This document shows positions 49,511-63,138 of a stretch of DNA of 64,000 nt, piece by piece; within the stretch, counting starts at the first letter, position 1; every line of letters starts with the position of its first letter. The DNA lies in assembly GCA_034509925.1 (NCBI GenBank), contig CM067527.1, positions 7,551,501-7,615,500 on the forward strand, written 5' to 3'. The notes under the pieces are model-generated. The model saw nothing but the letters and a program-made list of their open reading frames with translations. It did no database searches and had not been told where the DNA came from. The DNA is from Hirudinaria manillensis. Its lineage: Eukaryota > Annelida > Clitellata > Hirudinida > Hirudinidae. The position numbers and the translations under genes were made by a program.

Positions 49511-50136
49511 AGGTCCGAGCGGCTGCCCTTCACTGCAGACTCCGAGCGTCAAGATGGAATCCTCTGGCTTCAAGGAGATGCGGTGAGGGCTGCAATTCTT
49601 TCGAATCGCTGGGTCACATGATCCAGAGCTGCCCGAGAACTGATGGCCCAAGACATGAAAGACATAACGCTGTCGTTAGGGAATTAGAACGTGAACTACG
49701 AAAAAGGGGCTATACTACGGTAATTGAGCCCCGTATTCCCACAGAAAAGGGACTCAAAATTCCTGATTTGTGTGCCTGGAGAGGCGACCTCTACATAGTG
49801 ACTGATGTTGCCGTGACATCCGATGATTATGATTTAGACAAGTGTCATGAGAGCAAGGTTTCAAAGTATGACATTAAAGATGTTCATGATTGGATGTTGA
49901 GGAATGCCCCAGCCGGCGTCCAAAGAATGCTTCCGAAGGTTGGCGCCAGCGTTTGCAACTGGAGAGGAGTCATGAGTGCAGAATCATACAGATTCTGGAG
50001 AGAGTGCGGCGCTTCGAAGACGAGTTTAATGTACGTCGTGCTCTCGGTCCTCAGTCACAGTTACTGTGACTGGAGGGCTCACAGATGCCCTCTTCCGAGG
50101 GCAATCGCACTTTTTCGGACTGCGAATTCTCAGTGA
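49470..50136 (+). pseudogene. Restriction-like endonuclease domain, copy B
   Basis: The frame joins after the shift near 49470 and runs to TGA at 50134-50136. It holds IKVRAAALHCRLRASR, a zinc-knuckle-like C-x3-C...SLGHMIQSC...RHERHN, then IPDLCAWRGDLYIVTDVAV, matching the P-D...D core of the R2-type endonuclease. It ends in the C-terminal text shared with copy A (ALFRTANS). In a live element this would be continuous with the RT. Confidence 0.82.
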
Positions 50137-50285
50137 CATCGGCAGTTGACGTTACTCGGCGCGTTCGATCGTGATTTCACCTTCTGACCGAATGTCCAGG
50201 GTGATCTCGGGCCCTAGTGCGGACACTAAACTTTGGAGAGGCCATCGGAATATTGTTGCTTGTGTTTTGTGTGTGAGGCCGAGAA

Positions 50286-50307
50286 AAAAAAAATAATAAT
50301 AAAAATG

Positions 50308-50368
<61 letters not shown>

Positions 50369-50400
50369 TGATAATAATAATAATAATAATAATAATAATA
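50286..50400. repeat. (AAT)n array at the 3' end of copy B
   Basis: A-rich tail passing into about 35 AAT units with AAA and GAT variants. Confidence 0.95.
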
Positions 50401-51527
50401 TATCAATTTATAATAATTAAAACGATAATAACATCTATTAATCGTTACGAAGTGAGAATTATAGCTAAAATAAATCGATGATGCATTGACGCTTGAATAG
50501 CAAAACATTTAAAAGCCAAATAAATTCTATTTAAGGCAATTAATAATAGAAAATTAATAATTTTATGAAGAATATTTGCAAAAAGAGGTTCAACTGCGAT
50601 TCAATGCAATTTCAAGACAAGACAAAGACAAGACAAAGACAGAGATAAAAACAAACACGACCCAAATACCAACCAATCACCGTTCGACCTGAATTCGGCA
50701 CCATCCAATCACACCACATGGCACCTCCGCTTATTGAACTCCTACGTGGAATGATGGAAAACCTAAGTTGATCTCAATTCAGCATGCACGGCGAGGTCTC
50801 TGTGGAAAACATCGTCATCATCATCGTCGTCGTCGTCATCGTCATCATCATCATCATCGTCGTCGTCATCATCATTACGATAATTATCACCACCACCAAG
50901 ATTACCAAATCATCATTAATTATTTTTAAATGATTTTGTAAGAAAATAAAGTAAAATAGAATATTTAATAACAATAAATGTTTGCCTTGACACATTGAGG
51001 AACCGAATGTTTTTCTTAAAATATATTTTTAGGACACGTATTTATATTTATGAAATCTAAACATAAAGCAAATATAATTTAAATATAATTTAAATATAAT
51101 ATGGATATACTTTAAATTAAGTTTAATTAAATTTAAATATAATTTAAATATTACTTAAACGTCAATTGAAACGTTTCAAGATTTTCTAAGACATTTCTAA
51201 ATATTTGATGAGAATTTATTTATAATTAAAGTGTAATTTAGAAAAATATTAATAATTATTATTAATAAATTAATAAAATGAATAAATATTATTCAACGCT
51301 ATTGGCGAAGTGTCTTTGTTCACCTGTTCGAGTAGTTACATCAGCAATTAGGTCGCTTTTTTATCTTAAGAATTGATGAAACATTTCAGTTAATTTAAGC
51401 TGCATTAAATTTGTTTATTATATTAATTTAATTTAATGTGCAATAAATAATTAATTATATTTAAAGATTTTTTTTATTAAATTGCATTGTTATTGTTAGT
51501 ATTTCATCATGTGCCTTATATATAAAA

Positions 51528-51529
<2 letters not shown>

Positions 51530-51558
<29 letters not shown>

Positions 51559-51606
51559 GTTATTATGATTATTATTATTATTATTATTATTGTTATTATT
51601 ATTATG

Positions 51607-51643
<37 letters not shown>

Positions 51644-51665
51644 TCATTATCATCATCATCATCAT
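51530..51665. repeat. (ATT)n array ending in (CAT)n
   Basis: About 120 bases of ATT with GTT and GATT variants, then six CAT units. Confidence 0.93.
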
Positions 51666-52562
51666 GTGAATCTATTTTTAGAATTCTCTTTCCAATGTAA
51701 TCAAAGAAGCCGAAACAATGCTGCAACGTGACGTCATTTTGTGACATGTTTCAAAGGAGGAAATAATTAAATAATTAAATAATTAAATTAGATAATTAAA
51801 TATTTAAATATAAATTTACTTATTAAAATAATATCTTTAAAAGAATTTCTTTATTCGTGGCAAAGTTACCCTCGTCATCATCATCACCATCACCACCACC
51901 ATCAGCACCACCACCATCAGCACCACTACCATCATCATCATCATCATCACAGCCGTTAATGTCGCAAGGTTGATCGTCGTTGTCAATTTCATTGTTCGTC
52001 TTTGTAGTGAAGAGCTAAGTTATTAGGTTAAGTTATTTAGGTCGGTTCAAGAATTGGATCTCGAAGGAAATCAGTTTCGTTTCTATTTTGTAAATTCCAA
52101 CATCAGGATGCTCAATTGCTTCCTGTTTCCACGATTGCTTTGCTCTCTGTGCATTACATCATCTCATCGTCATCTTCATCTTCCTCCTTCTCACGATCAT
52201 TATCATCATGATCGTCATCGTCATCGTCAATTTCAATGTCGTCATTGCCATGGTCATGATAACGATCATATCAGGATAATGAGGGAAATTTATGAATGAT
52301 TTCTTATCGGCAAATGAAATTTCGAGTTACTTGCATCTTCAAAGCCTTGGTTATTATCGCTAATAGTTAATTTATTATTATTACTCACACATCTTGTGGT
52401 TCAATGTTATTTGATTTTAAATTAAAATTAGAAAGATTTTATATTATTTACAAATTATTTTTCAGGAATTAACTTAAAACAGTTTCTTGGTTTTAAATGT
52501 AAACTTTGAATGTAGGATTAGTTCAATTGAAAATTGAAATTGTTTTGGTCGTGAATTTAAGC

Positions 52563-52597
52563 TAACCCTAACCCTGACCCTAATCATAACCCTAAGC
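52563..52597. repeat. Short interstitial telomere-like motif
   Basis: Reads CTAACCCTAACCCTGACCC then TAATCATAACCCTAA: about five CCCTAA-like units, the animal telomere hexamer, far from any visible chromosome end. Confidence 0.6.
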
Positions 52598-53061
52598 CAT
52601 AGCATCATAAAATAATAAAGTTATCTTAGTGCATATTTATATGTTGTTGTTGTAATGATATAAAATTAATAGCAGTAATAATTATAAGGCTTTAGAGGCC
52701 TTATTAATGACGTTATAAATTTTATAATCTATCAAAATTCCTGTATTATTCTAAACATCGTTCTGCTTTTTAATATTTCCGTCGCACAACCCATCTATTT
52801 ATGATATAATAAATAAATAAATTAATTAATTTAAATAAATAAATGAATAAATAAATAAATATTATATTACATATAATATTTGGTATAATGATATCGCATT
52901 ATGTTTAAAAGTAATTATTAATATTATAATGAAGCTCATGAATATTAATGAAAATTAGTGATGAAGGAAGCACCTGTTGAGTGAATGATGCATTGATCGC
53001 TGGGTTGTTTCTAACATTCCCTGAGTAACTGTTGTTAAATTTATTAAAGTTATTATTGTTA

Positions 53062-53092
<31 letters not shown>

Positions 53093-54557
53093 CACCATTA
53101 CTATTAAAATTTTGTCTTGTTGATGTCTTTAAATTTCCAGGAATTTTAATACGAACTGAATTTTGAGTAAAATTATATTTGTAAAAATACTGTAATGAAT
53201 ATTATTAAATATCCCAACATTATATTTATATTCCAATATTAAGTTTATATCCCAATATTATAATTATTTTCCAATATTATAATTATATTCCAACCTGATA
53301 ATGTTAGATTTTTTTAATTTCTAAGGAAACAAGTGCACATAACCCTCTGCAATGTTGTCCCGATTCAGATATTAAGAACAAACATCGTCGTCGTCGTCAT
53401 CGTCAACATTTAATAATCGTTGTTCTACAATTCTTTAAGTTTCAATATTATAAAGTTTATTAATATAACTTTTTATAAATAAATTATATTATTAATCCTA
53501 TTATAAAAGCCATAATATTAATTAAATCAAATATCACTAAAAGCAGAGATAAAATAATAATAATAATAAAAATAACAATAATAATAATAATAATAAAAAT
53601 AACAATAATAATAATAATAATAATAATATTAATATATGACATTCACTCGCTCATGCAGTCTATACTATTTTGATGGCGCTGTTTTCGCTTAATTTTCTTA
53701 TCTCCTTCTTCTTTCATCCACCTTCCATCCATCAGTTGATATCTCGTGTTATTTAATGATTCATTGGAAAGACCGTTTATGCGGTAACAATGTTATCGTA
53801 ATGACGTAATGATGATGATTTAATACACGTAATAATATTATGTTATAATAATGTTATCGTAATGACAGTACATGATGATTTAATAAACCTAATAATATTA
53901 TATTAATAATAATATATATATTATATTATTAATAATAAGTTTATCCTATGGCATCGAATCACTTTATAATAAGTGCTTTTACGTCTAGCAATACATTAAA
54001 AATTATGTATACAACATGTATTTACTACGTGCTTCCAATACCGGAATATTTATTATATATAATTATAATTGATCGTATTCTATTTTAAATTATTTGTGAA
54101 TAATTAATGAAATTAATAGTGAAATGATCCACCAAAACATACTCACAAAGCTTCAATAAATTCCTTGCATCTCATTAGTAGCTGATAAGCGAAGTCTCAA
54201 TCTCTGATCCTTCGCTCAACAGGCATGAATAATTTACAACCTCAGATATGAGACAATGAATATTAATCATGTCATGAATATTTATGAGCTACCGATTAAT
54301 ATTACTTGCGTAAGCTACGGATTGTAAAAGCATCTCGTTGGCACGAGGGGATTCAAAAATTGAAATTGTTTCATTATTCATTAATAACGTCATGAATATT
54401 AATCAGGCGCTATATGATTCTAAATGTGATGCGGAGATAGCAAAAGCATGATTTATGAATGCCGAGGGGTTGTACAAGAGATTGCAGGAGAGAAAACCAT
54501 GCAATGACTTTTCATTTGCCACGGGCTGGTGGGGTAGAGCAGAAAAGTTATGGAGGG

Positions 54558-54770
54558 AGATGGGCAGGAGTTGGGTTGGAGTTGGGTAGAAGATGGGTAG
54601 GAGATGAATAGGAGATGGGTAGGAACTGAGTTGGAGTTGGGTAGAAGATGGGTAGGAGTTGGGTTGGAGTTGGGTAGAAGATGGGTAGGAGATGAATAGG
54701 AGATGGGTAGGAACTCAGTAGGAGGTGGGTAGGAAATGGGTGGGAGGAGGATAGGAGGTGGATAGGAAAT
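54558..54770. repeat. GGGTAGGAG/TTGGGTTGGAG purine-rich minisatellite
   Basis: Variant units such as GATGGGTAGGAG and TTGGGTAGAA alternate over about 210 bases. A Pro/Ser/Leu-rich open frame on minus is created by the repeat. Confidence 0.85.
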
Positions 54771-56817
54771 GGGACGGTTGTTCATCGTAAATTGAAACGA
54801 ATGTCCGACAATTCGAGAAAAGCACTCGTAAATTTCGCTCCCGTTTTGAGTCAAAGCGTCAACTTTTCAGATGCAGAGATGTCCCTGCTGATGTCGTGTC
54901 ACGCCATGTGTCATGCAATAATGCCTTGCTATGTGTCAAGTAATGCCTTGTCATGTCATGTGACGTAATGCCTTATCATGTACTGCCAAGTAAAGTATGT
55001 GGTTCATGTCGCTCACTTCCAAGTGATAACTTGCCAGAAAGTTCATATAAACTCATTGCATTATTCATCCTGATTAATTATGCATAAATTCGTCACGCAT
55101 GGATAGGTTTTTAATATTTCAATGTTAATTATTTACTAATTTCTATTTTTCCTTATTATTTTAAATAATTGATTAAATTTATGCACAGCTGATGAACACG
55201 TTGCAAGAGTTGCAGTGTTTAAATATTTGTTGTGTCAGATTCAGGTCGAAAAGTTGGAAATTAAGCAAACTGAACCTTTTTTTTTGTCTCTTTTCGAAAT
55301 AATTATTGATTGTTATTTTGATTTAGGATAATAATAATATTAATATTAATAATAATAAAAAGAAGAAAAATTTATTAATACAATAATGTTTATAGATTAA
55401 CATTAATTATTATATTATTAACGCATTACTATGCAAAAATTAAAAAATAAGAATGAAAATCGAACAGATGTTGTTGGCGAAGGGTTTGTAACTTCTGCCA
55501 TGAACAACGTACAATGACTTACGTGTTCAGGTGGGAGTTAATGCGAAATTATAACAACAACAACAACAACAACACATTTATGTAGCTCTTTATCTCAGCA
55601 ACAACACGTCGTTGCAGAATTGAAATGATTCTTTGAACGACATTTTAATGTTATTTATTTTACGAACAAATTCTAAATTTATTTATTTATTTATTCGATT
55701 ATCTTGAAAAGTTACGGAAAATGGGAAATTCGGATGCAGGATTATTTTTCGTAATAATATATTTTTTGAAAGTTTTCGTTATTTTAACATTTAATGATGC
55801 AAAAACGTAGGGTTTGTTATGGTTTCATCTTTTAACATTTTACAGTTTTAGCAATTAACAGCTAATAAACAAAAGAATAAATCGTAAAAAGCAAGCAAAG
55901 ATTTCAAATATTTATTTCACCATCTTTGAATAAAATCCTGGCAATTTTTTTCTTAAACCTCGTAAAATAATTGTATTTATTTCGAGTGCCAATTAATTAT
56001 AATTCTACGCTAAAGATGTTATTGTTCGATAACTTCAAGCATTCAGGTGTGGGCTGCTATAAGTTCATAACAGGTGACCTGAAACAAAAAGACAACACCT
56101 GTGTTCACATTCATGTGATATCACGAGTGAGTCACCAAAGCGATTGATGGTTATGATGACGACGACGACGATGACGACGACGATGATGATGATGATGATG
56201 ACGATGATGACAGTGAATAGAGACGGATTAGTTTGGAATGATGAATGCCTGAGCAAAACTGCAATCTGAAATATAAAATTATCTCGTAAAAAATTGAAAC
56301 ATTTCTGACTCAAGATTTCTAAAGTTATCATTTTAATTGATGGCTCACTGAACGTGCACGTTTGCCGAATATGCATCCATCTATTCAACCATTCATCCGT
56401 CCACTTTCCATCCATCCGTCCGTCTATCCGTTCATTCATTCATTCATCCATCCATCCAGCCATCCCTCGTTCTACTAATCTTTCCACTCATTCCGAAACA
56501 CCTGAGCAAACAACATCTGGCATCAAGTGCAAACCTCAAACACGGAGGAAGGGAGACGATGCCGCCCGAAGGTGAGGGGATGTTCTAAAGAGGCCACGCA
56601 AGGATAGGATGGCGTGCTATGGTTAGGGTAGGGTGATGTTGGGTGCTGGGGAAGTGCACAGGATTCAGTATACGATAGGATAGGTTAGGATGTTAAGATA
56701 GGTTAGCCCGAGTCACTTCACAGATGAAACATGTGTCCACTTTCTTTTCATCAACAAAGTCTCGCTCGAGTGGAGATTATGAAATTAGGCTCAGGACAGG
56801 ACCAAGAATAATATGAT

Positions 56818-56890
56818 TTATATAGCGCCACATGCCTAGCGTCATGGAGGCGCTGGAGCATTCATATGGAGTTATTTCGCGCTGATGGAA
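56818..56890. mobile_element. Possible MITE/SINE 3' fragment
   Basis: TTTATATAGCGCCACATG and GCGCTGGAGCATTCATATG resemble the ends of non-autonomous repeats common in invertebrates. The sequence contains a small TAGCGCC...GGCGCT palindrome. No terminal repeats or target duplication were confirmed. Confidence 0.25.
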
Positions 56891-58969
56891 ATGCAGACCA
56901 GTCTGGCAACCCCGTCGTTAGCAACGCCGTAACCAATGTAAACGATGGACGCTAACAAAGGTTGAATAAAAGATTAATTTCTTAATTTCATCATCGTTAG
57001 CGTTAAATTTGATTTTAAATAATTTAAATATTTAGTTTGATTCTAAGTTTAACTCTTGATTATGTTGATGACATGAATAATTAATTTCGTGAATATTTAT
57101 AATCCTAATTAACGGGCTACATGAAATGGAATAGAATGCAATTAGCATAATAATTGAATGCATATATAATCACTCTTCGTGTGACGCAAAGGTTGCGCTG
57201 GTAAGAGAAAACAGATTAAATATAAAAGCATTTAAGCAAATTTAAGAAAATAATTTGTTATTTCACACAAAAAAAAACAACTTTTAATCACTGCCGGTGC
57301 AATTCAAAATCCCCTTCAAAACATCCTGGACACGCGTCCAAAGAAGCAGAATCTTTTTTATTCAATTTAATTTCTAATTCCTTGTTATTTTCAGTTATTT
57401 TCAGTTTTTTATGCTGGAAAAAAACGTGAAAATTCCTCGTCGGAAGGACGTCTTTGTTTGTTAAAAGAAGCGGGTTTAATGGACGTGCCGGTAGTTTTAA
57501 TTATCGCTCATCAGTTCAGTTGAAGCTACTCGAAGTAATAATTAATAATATTATAAATTATATTAAAAAATATATGTTGTAAATAATAGTATCGGTTAAT
57601 AAGAAACACTAGCAATTATAAAAAATATTAATTAAATGTTAATGTACGTTTCAATCAATATTAATTTAATTTTAAAGTCGTATTTATTTTTAAAAAATTT
57701 AAATTAATTTTAAAATCTTATTGTCCTAAAAGCGACAAAGCGTCAGAGTCGCTGCTACGAGTCCAATTCGTTCAATTTCTATGAAGAAAGTTGAAAAACA
57801 GTTTTAAAATCTCTATAAATGAAGTATTGTTTTGGATTTAAAGTGAATTTAACTCGACTTATCAGATAAAATATGAGAAAATAAAAACTAAAATCATTCT
57901 CAGGCACAATGTGTCCACTATATTTCAGTTTTTGTTCATTCCTGGTTCAAATTACTTCGATTTCTTGAACAATTTGAGATGAATTTTATTAGCGATTAAT
58001 TCGTCACTAAAGTTAGTTTAATAAAATTAATAATAGTTAATAATAGTAATAATAAGTTATTTATTAATAAGTTAATAAATACCTAACTAATGAAGTTGCA
58101 AGTAATCAATGAATTACAAATACAACCCTTTTATTTCTACAAGTTCCAAATAAATCGAAAATTCGGGATTGTCAACCAAACTGGAAACTCAGTAAATGTT
58201 CTTAATTATTTTAATTATTTATTAGAAAACATTCACTTAAATGTTTTCAAATCCATTCATTTTGAGTCGCTTTCGTGGATGTTTGATTCAACCGTTGACT
58301 TCTTTGGAGTCGTTCAAACTTTATGACGGCAAATGTTTTTTGTGTGAATTTGTATTACGTAATAATGCAAATATATATAAAAAAAAAAGAAGCAAATATA
58401 TAACAATATCCTGCTTTTTTTTGGTAATTTTTTGAAAGATAATTATGAGCTTTAAAATACTAATAATGACACTTATTCAATTGTACTGCTGTCAGGTGTT
58501 AAATAATAAATGGGCATTTATTTTAAATGTTTTAATATTTTAATTAAAAAACACGTTATTGCTTACGAAGTCGTAAACTCAATCATTTGAATGTCCTTCG
58601 AGTTTCTATCGAGTACTCTTGAAGGTCAACAAAGTAGTTTTTGAAATATTTTTCCAAAAGTTAAGTTTTCCTGGCTTACAATTTCACATGATTTATATGA
58701 AATTAAAAAAAAAAACAATTTTTAAAGAGATGCGTGAAGAAAAACTATTTATTGTAAATAGATTCAATAAAAATTAAAAAAAAAACACAAACCAACGTGT
58801 GATACAAAGATCCGATACTGTTTAAACAAACACATTGTAAACAGTTGACAATAAACTGGGAAAACAAACTGAAAGTGAAACTGATTAAAAAGGCCAAGAG
58901 ACACCGACCTCCTTAAAAAAGTGCTGTTTACTTTGGATGAACACGACTACTGACGAAGCGGAGATGGAT

Positions 58970-59185
58970 TGAAGTGGAACGATGATCGATCACGTGATCA
59001 GGGATCCCCAGTCGGTGCTTTCCAACCTGCCGTGGAGAGGTTAAGAAGCAGAATGATTTATGACATTCATCGGGTTTTGAACCCACAACCTTTGTATCCG
59101 CTTGAATTGCCTGGCAACTGATTCTTCTCATAAGCAATATCGTGTGGAGGTTGTTCTGAGATTTTAGGAAAGGAGTAGTTTTTAA
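58970..59185 (-). mobile_element. Possible tRNA-derived SINE
   Basis: On minus, GGATACAAAGGTTGTGG followed by GTTCAAAACCCG resembles a Pol III B box in a degenerate tRNA head, then about 130 bases of unrelated body. It shares the RGATRCAAAGGTT block with the 39.2 kb element. The 88-codon frame across it is most likely not a gene. Confidence 0.35.
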
Positions 59186-59398
59186 TGCTGACAATTCCTA
59201 TTTTTAAGGCTTCTTTCGCTGAGTCAATAAATATGTATTCAGTTGTTTTAACTATTGTTGTAATATTATTTATATCATGAAAATAAATATCTTGTGAATG
59301 TTTATATCTGTTTATCGATCGACGTTAATGCACATCATTTATTCCCCATCTTCCAGATCCCACACTTAAAGCACTTGTAACCGTTCAAATATTCATCG

Positions 59399-61789
59399 AT
59401 GAACAACCGAGACTCACCCTGGAGGGCCATCCCATCACACCACGGACCAGAGGACGCAGCAGCCAATCAGCAGCTCAGAATACGCGATGACCGAACCTCG
59501 CTCTCTTCCAGGCTCGACCAGCCCCATTCCAATCCAGGTAAAGAGCATTCCACGCACGTCAACAATTCTCACTTTAAAACTCCGCCTACGAGAGGAAAAA
59601 TGGAGTCGAATTCGAAAGTAAACTCGAAGGAGTTCTCAAATGAAGCCGCTTCCAGTCAGCCGAGTATACAGGGCTTAATCAGAAACCAGCCGTGTGAAAC
59701 GATGCACGACATCAAACCCCAAAGCAATTATCGGGGGACATGCCAGTGGTCGCAAGCCCTGCTCACATCTGCGAGCTCCATCAATCGTTCCTCATCCTCC
59801 CATTCGTCCGAGAGACTCCAGGCGAGGATGTCGCCGTCCAGCGATGCACCCTCGTGGGACGGAGTCAGCGTTTGGGTGCCCAACACGAGCATCAGCAGGA
59901 ATTCTAGGGTATCTTCTACCTCCAAGTCCCCGAGTTTTCCACGTCACCAAAAACCCCTAACCCCTGGGTCGACGCGCTTCAAGGTTGACGCCGAAGCTCC
60001 TTGTTTGGACAGTTCTAACGAGAATATCGATCAAATAACCGGCCATCCATCTTACTTCTACAGCTCGCAATCTCAATTATCCAAGAACACAGGTCCGAGA
60101 ATCTGCGAAAGCGACCGATCACCGGAGAACTACCAATTGACACGCAACGTCAGCCTCAAATCCACGCCCTCCGCCTCGGCCAGGTTTTCCACCTCCGACA
60201 AAGCTTCAGAGAGCTTCGTTTCAGAGCGACCTCAATACAAAGCAGACCGCAATCAAGTGACCTACCGGCAGCAGATCAAGAAGCACAACAGTCTACAAGA
60301 GTCAAAGCAATCAAAAGTCCGCGGGTTCTCGACTCTCGAGCGAATCGAGCCTCATTCTAGCAGGCAGTTGTGTCCGGATTTCTTGAAACCGCTCGAAGTT
60401 TTGAGAAAAAAAATGGAGCTACTGGAAGAACAGGAGAGGATGAACGTCCCAAACTCCGACAGCGGAAGCAGCAGTGGTCTCGGCTGCCGCGGAACTTCGA
60501 GGGAATCCGTTTCGAGTTTTCTCAGTTTTGAGGAAACTTTAGACAGAGCCCTGGAAGAGCCAAACGATTTCGCCGACGGCCAAGTTTTTCGTTCCAATCG
60601 AAACCATCCTGACGAGGTACTGGAAAACATAGAAATCCCTCCGATGCCACTCGGCCAGAAGATCGACAACACGATGGCTTGGAAAAGTGATCAGCAACAT
60701 TTCGACGACGACAGACTTCTCAAAGAAGCCTCCGAGAATCGGGATTCATTTCCATGTCACAGCACTAAAAAACAAACAAGCGAACCATATTCTTTCGTGC
60801 CCAACGGTCAATTCCTTAGATTAATCGATGACGCTAGGGTAGCAGAAGATTGCGAAGGATTTGGAGTCACTCAAGTCGTATTGAACAACCAGAAGACAGA
60901 CAATCAAAACCTCAACTATTTTCTCAAGTTGCATTCGTCGGACAGAGCAAATCAACAAGAGAATCGACTTCAAAATGTTCAACAACTGAATCCATCTTCT
61001 GGTAAACCGCTTTTGAATCTGCACGGAATTCTGGCAGACATCAAAAAGTCCATCGAGAGTTCGGAAATGAAAGTAAAAGATCTACCCTGTCGACTTGAGA
61101 GCGGAAATCAACCGAATGATGCCCCGCAAAGAATTGTCCAATCAAACGAATTGAACGATGCGTCATTGTTCGCCGAATGCGTAAGAAATGAAAAAAGTCG
61201 AGATTCAAAGGTAATCCAGTCCGACCAGAAAGACAATCTAGTAAGCAGAACCTCCCATGCGACTGCAAACAACCGCATCAACGACTTGCACCTGCACGTT
61301 CTCAGCAAAGATTGTCAAATGAAATCGCCACCGACTTCAAAGGCCCACGAAAGCTACTCGTTGGAAAGACACGATTCTTACAGGAAGTTGTCACCGGAAA
61401 AAATGAAAGAAATCAGCGCCTGGGCTGAAAGAACCGTTTCTGGATTCAGAGGTGGAAACGGAAGAACGGATGAGATTCGAGTGAAGGATCTTCTCTTCAA
61501 AACACCCTTGAGGCACAAGAAGGACTCTAGACTTCAGAACAGGTTCTCTAACAACACCAGAGGCAATGATGGCACAGATTCACCTCGCAATGAGCTTATG
61601 CCACCTGTCTCCAGTATGCCAACGATGTCGAACCTGACAATTGCTGAGACGAAAAATCAATTCTATGTCGCTGCTCCTTCTACGCGAGGTCACGACCCCG
61701 GGGCCATCAACTCGAGTGACAAGCAGATGAGGGCTTGTCAGGGCTTCTCATCTTTAGAGTATGGATTTTTTAAATTTAATTTCACTTAA
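59399..61789 (+). CDS. Large Ser-rich, mostly disordered protein, 796-codon open exon
   Basis: A single open frame of 796 codons has clear coding composition and is much less AT-rich than its flanks. An acceptor (CCCATCTTCCAG) ends at 59356, and in the ORF frame a TAA at 59378 precedes the ATG at 59399, so translation should start there with an upstream 5' UTR exon. The protein is rich in Ser, Asn, Gln and charged residues. Visible landmarks are a short coiled-coil-like segment (FLKPLEVLRKKMELLEEQERM, about residues 330-350), a GSSSGLGCRGTSRES patch, an acidic stretch, and near the C-terminus EKMKEISAWAERTVSGFRGG followed by a basic segment. No domain is recognised. It may be spliced at 61758 (AGA|GTATGG) to an exon from 61897 (TTTTCCAG), which keeps frame (SSLE then RFLFAKEKQ), instead of ending at 61789. 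A scaffold or adaptor role is only a guess. Confidence 0.75.
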   Translation: MNNRDSPWRAIPSHHGPEDAAANQQLRIRDDRTSLSSRLDQPHSNPGKEHSTHVNNSHFKTPPTRGKMESNSKVNSKEFSNEAASSQPSIQGLIRNQPCETMHDIKPQSNYRGTCQWSQALLTSASSINRSSSSHSSERLQARMSPSSDAPSWDGVSVWVPNTSISRNSRVSSTSKSPSFPRHQKPLTPGSTRFKVDAEAPCLDSSNENIDQITGHPSYFYSSQSQLSKNTGPRICESDRSPENYQLTRNVSLKSTPSASARFSTSDKASESFVSERPQYKADRNQVTYRQQIKKHNSLQESKQSKVRGFSTLERIEPHSSRQLCPDFLKPLEVLRKKMELLEEQERMNVPNSDSGSSSGLGCRGTSRESVSSFLSFEETLDRALEEPNDFADGQVFRSNRNHPDEVLENIEIPPMPLGQKIDNTMAWKSDQQHFDDDRLLKEASENRDSFPCHSTKKQTSEPYSFVPNGQFLRLIDDARVAEDCEGFGVTQVVLNNQKTDNQNLNYFLKLHSSDRANQQENRLQNVQQLNPSSGKPLLNLHGILADIKKSIESSEMKVKDLPCRLESGNQPNDAPQRIVQSNELNDASLFAECVRNEKSRDSKVIQSDQKDNLVSRTSHATANNRINDLHLHVLSKDCQMKSPPTSKAHESYSLERHDSYRKLSPEKMKEISAWAERTVSGFRGGNGRTDEIRVKDLLFKTPLRHKKDSRLQNRFSNNTRGNDGTDSPRNELMPPVSSMPTMSNLTIAETKNQFYVAAPSTRGHDPGAINSSDKQMRACQGFSSLEYGFFKFNFT

Positions 61790-62510
61790 ACTGTATTTAT
61801 TATCACATTTATCGTTATTATTCATTCGACTAGTAGATAAATAAGTAATTAGAATCCATTAATTACTAAATTATTAAAATATACAGTTCGATTTTCCAGA
61901 GAAAGGTTTCTTTTTGCAAAAGAAAAGCAAATAAAGTTGGTCTTAAGATCGCTTTCGCATTCAGCCTGCACGTTATGGATGTCTCACATGTCCTCTTTGA
62001 AATGTTATTTCTATTGCAATTTATCACCTGTTTGTAGTTTTTTTATGTTCTATTATCGCTCGTGCAGTCATAAAGTCAACTTTATCTCGACTGCCGCTCG
62101 TAAGAGGTCGTCCATTAGCATCCCTTATCGTAATAATATGCTCTTCGTAATCATTATTATTTATAATTGTAACTCGACAATAATAGTTATTCGATAATGA
62201 TGGCAATTAGAAGTATAATTATGAAATTAATATTTAATGAAATAAATGGACGAAGAGGCAAGTTGCGTTATCAATAAGAGCATGGGGATGTGGGATTCGA
62301 TGGCACAATTCTTTTGATGTGTCATTCTTCGATTATAATTCTTATTAATAATAAGTTATTTATTAATTAATATTATTAACAATTCACTTGCATCATTTAT
62401 TGATTCTCGAGCGTCACAAAGCTACATTTAGCAGAAAGTTAAATAAATTGCCATTTGGATCAATCCTATCGTTAATAACTTTTATTACTTTCAATTTAAC
62501 ATTAACTGAA
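61790..62510. other. Region after the 796-codon exon
   Basis: An acceptor-like TTTTCCAG at 61889-61896 is followed by a frame open to about 62195 that could be a further exon of the preceding gene. No donor or stop decides this. The rest is AT-rich with nothing recognised. Confidence 0.3.

Positions 62511-63138
<628 letters not shown>

Larger units (their letters stand above)
48757..50290 (+). mobile_element. R2/R4-like non-LTR retrotransposon copy B, 5'-truncated
   Basis: The element starts inside the reverse transcriptase, just past the catalytic palm (LKINPNKCATLR...YKYLGIQIG), directly after an AAT array. It ends in GAGGCCGAGAAAA followed by further AAT repeats (50286-50400). It encodes the RT thumb and a C-terminal restriction-like endonuclease. 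The AAT flanks on both sides recall Dong-type R4 elements, which insert in TAA repeats (from memory). Its last 400 bases match copy A in the opposite orientation. Confidence 0.88.
50401..59398. other. AT-rich intergenic DNA, repeats, no firm gene
   Basis: Mixed CAT/CGT triplet runs lie at 50810-50880, 51885-51950, 52160-52260 and 56155-56212. ATT arrays lie at 51530 and 53060, and an AAT array at 53565-53625. A segment at about 56500-56570 (KCKPQTRRKGDDAARR before a GTGAGG donor) looks like an exon end but could not be linked to anything. The 796-codon gene's upstream exon(s) may lie here. Confidence 0.4.

Noticed and set aside
58928-59194. 88-codon minus frame taken as a gene
   Set aside because: It coincides with a tRNA-like SINE candidate and has no coding signature.
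59357-59491. Alternative phase-1 frame from the 59357 acceptor (DPTLKALVTVQIFIDEQPRL...)
   Set aside because: It stops at about 59490 before any donor. The 796-codon frame is far longer and has coding composition.
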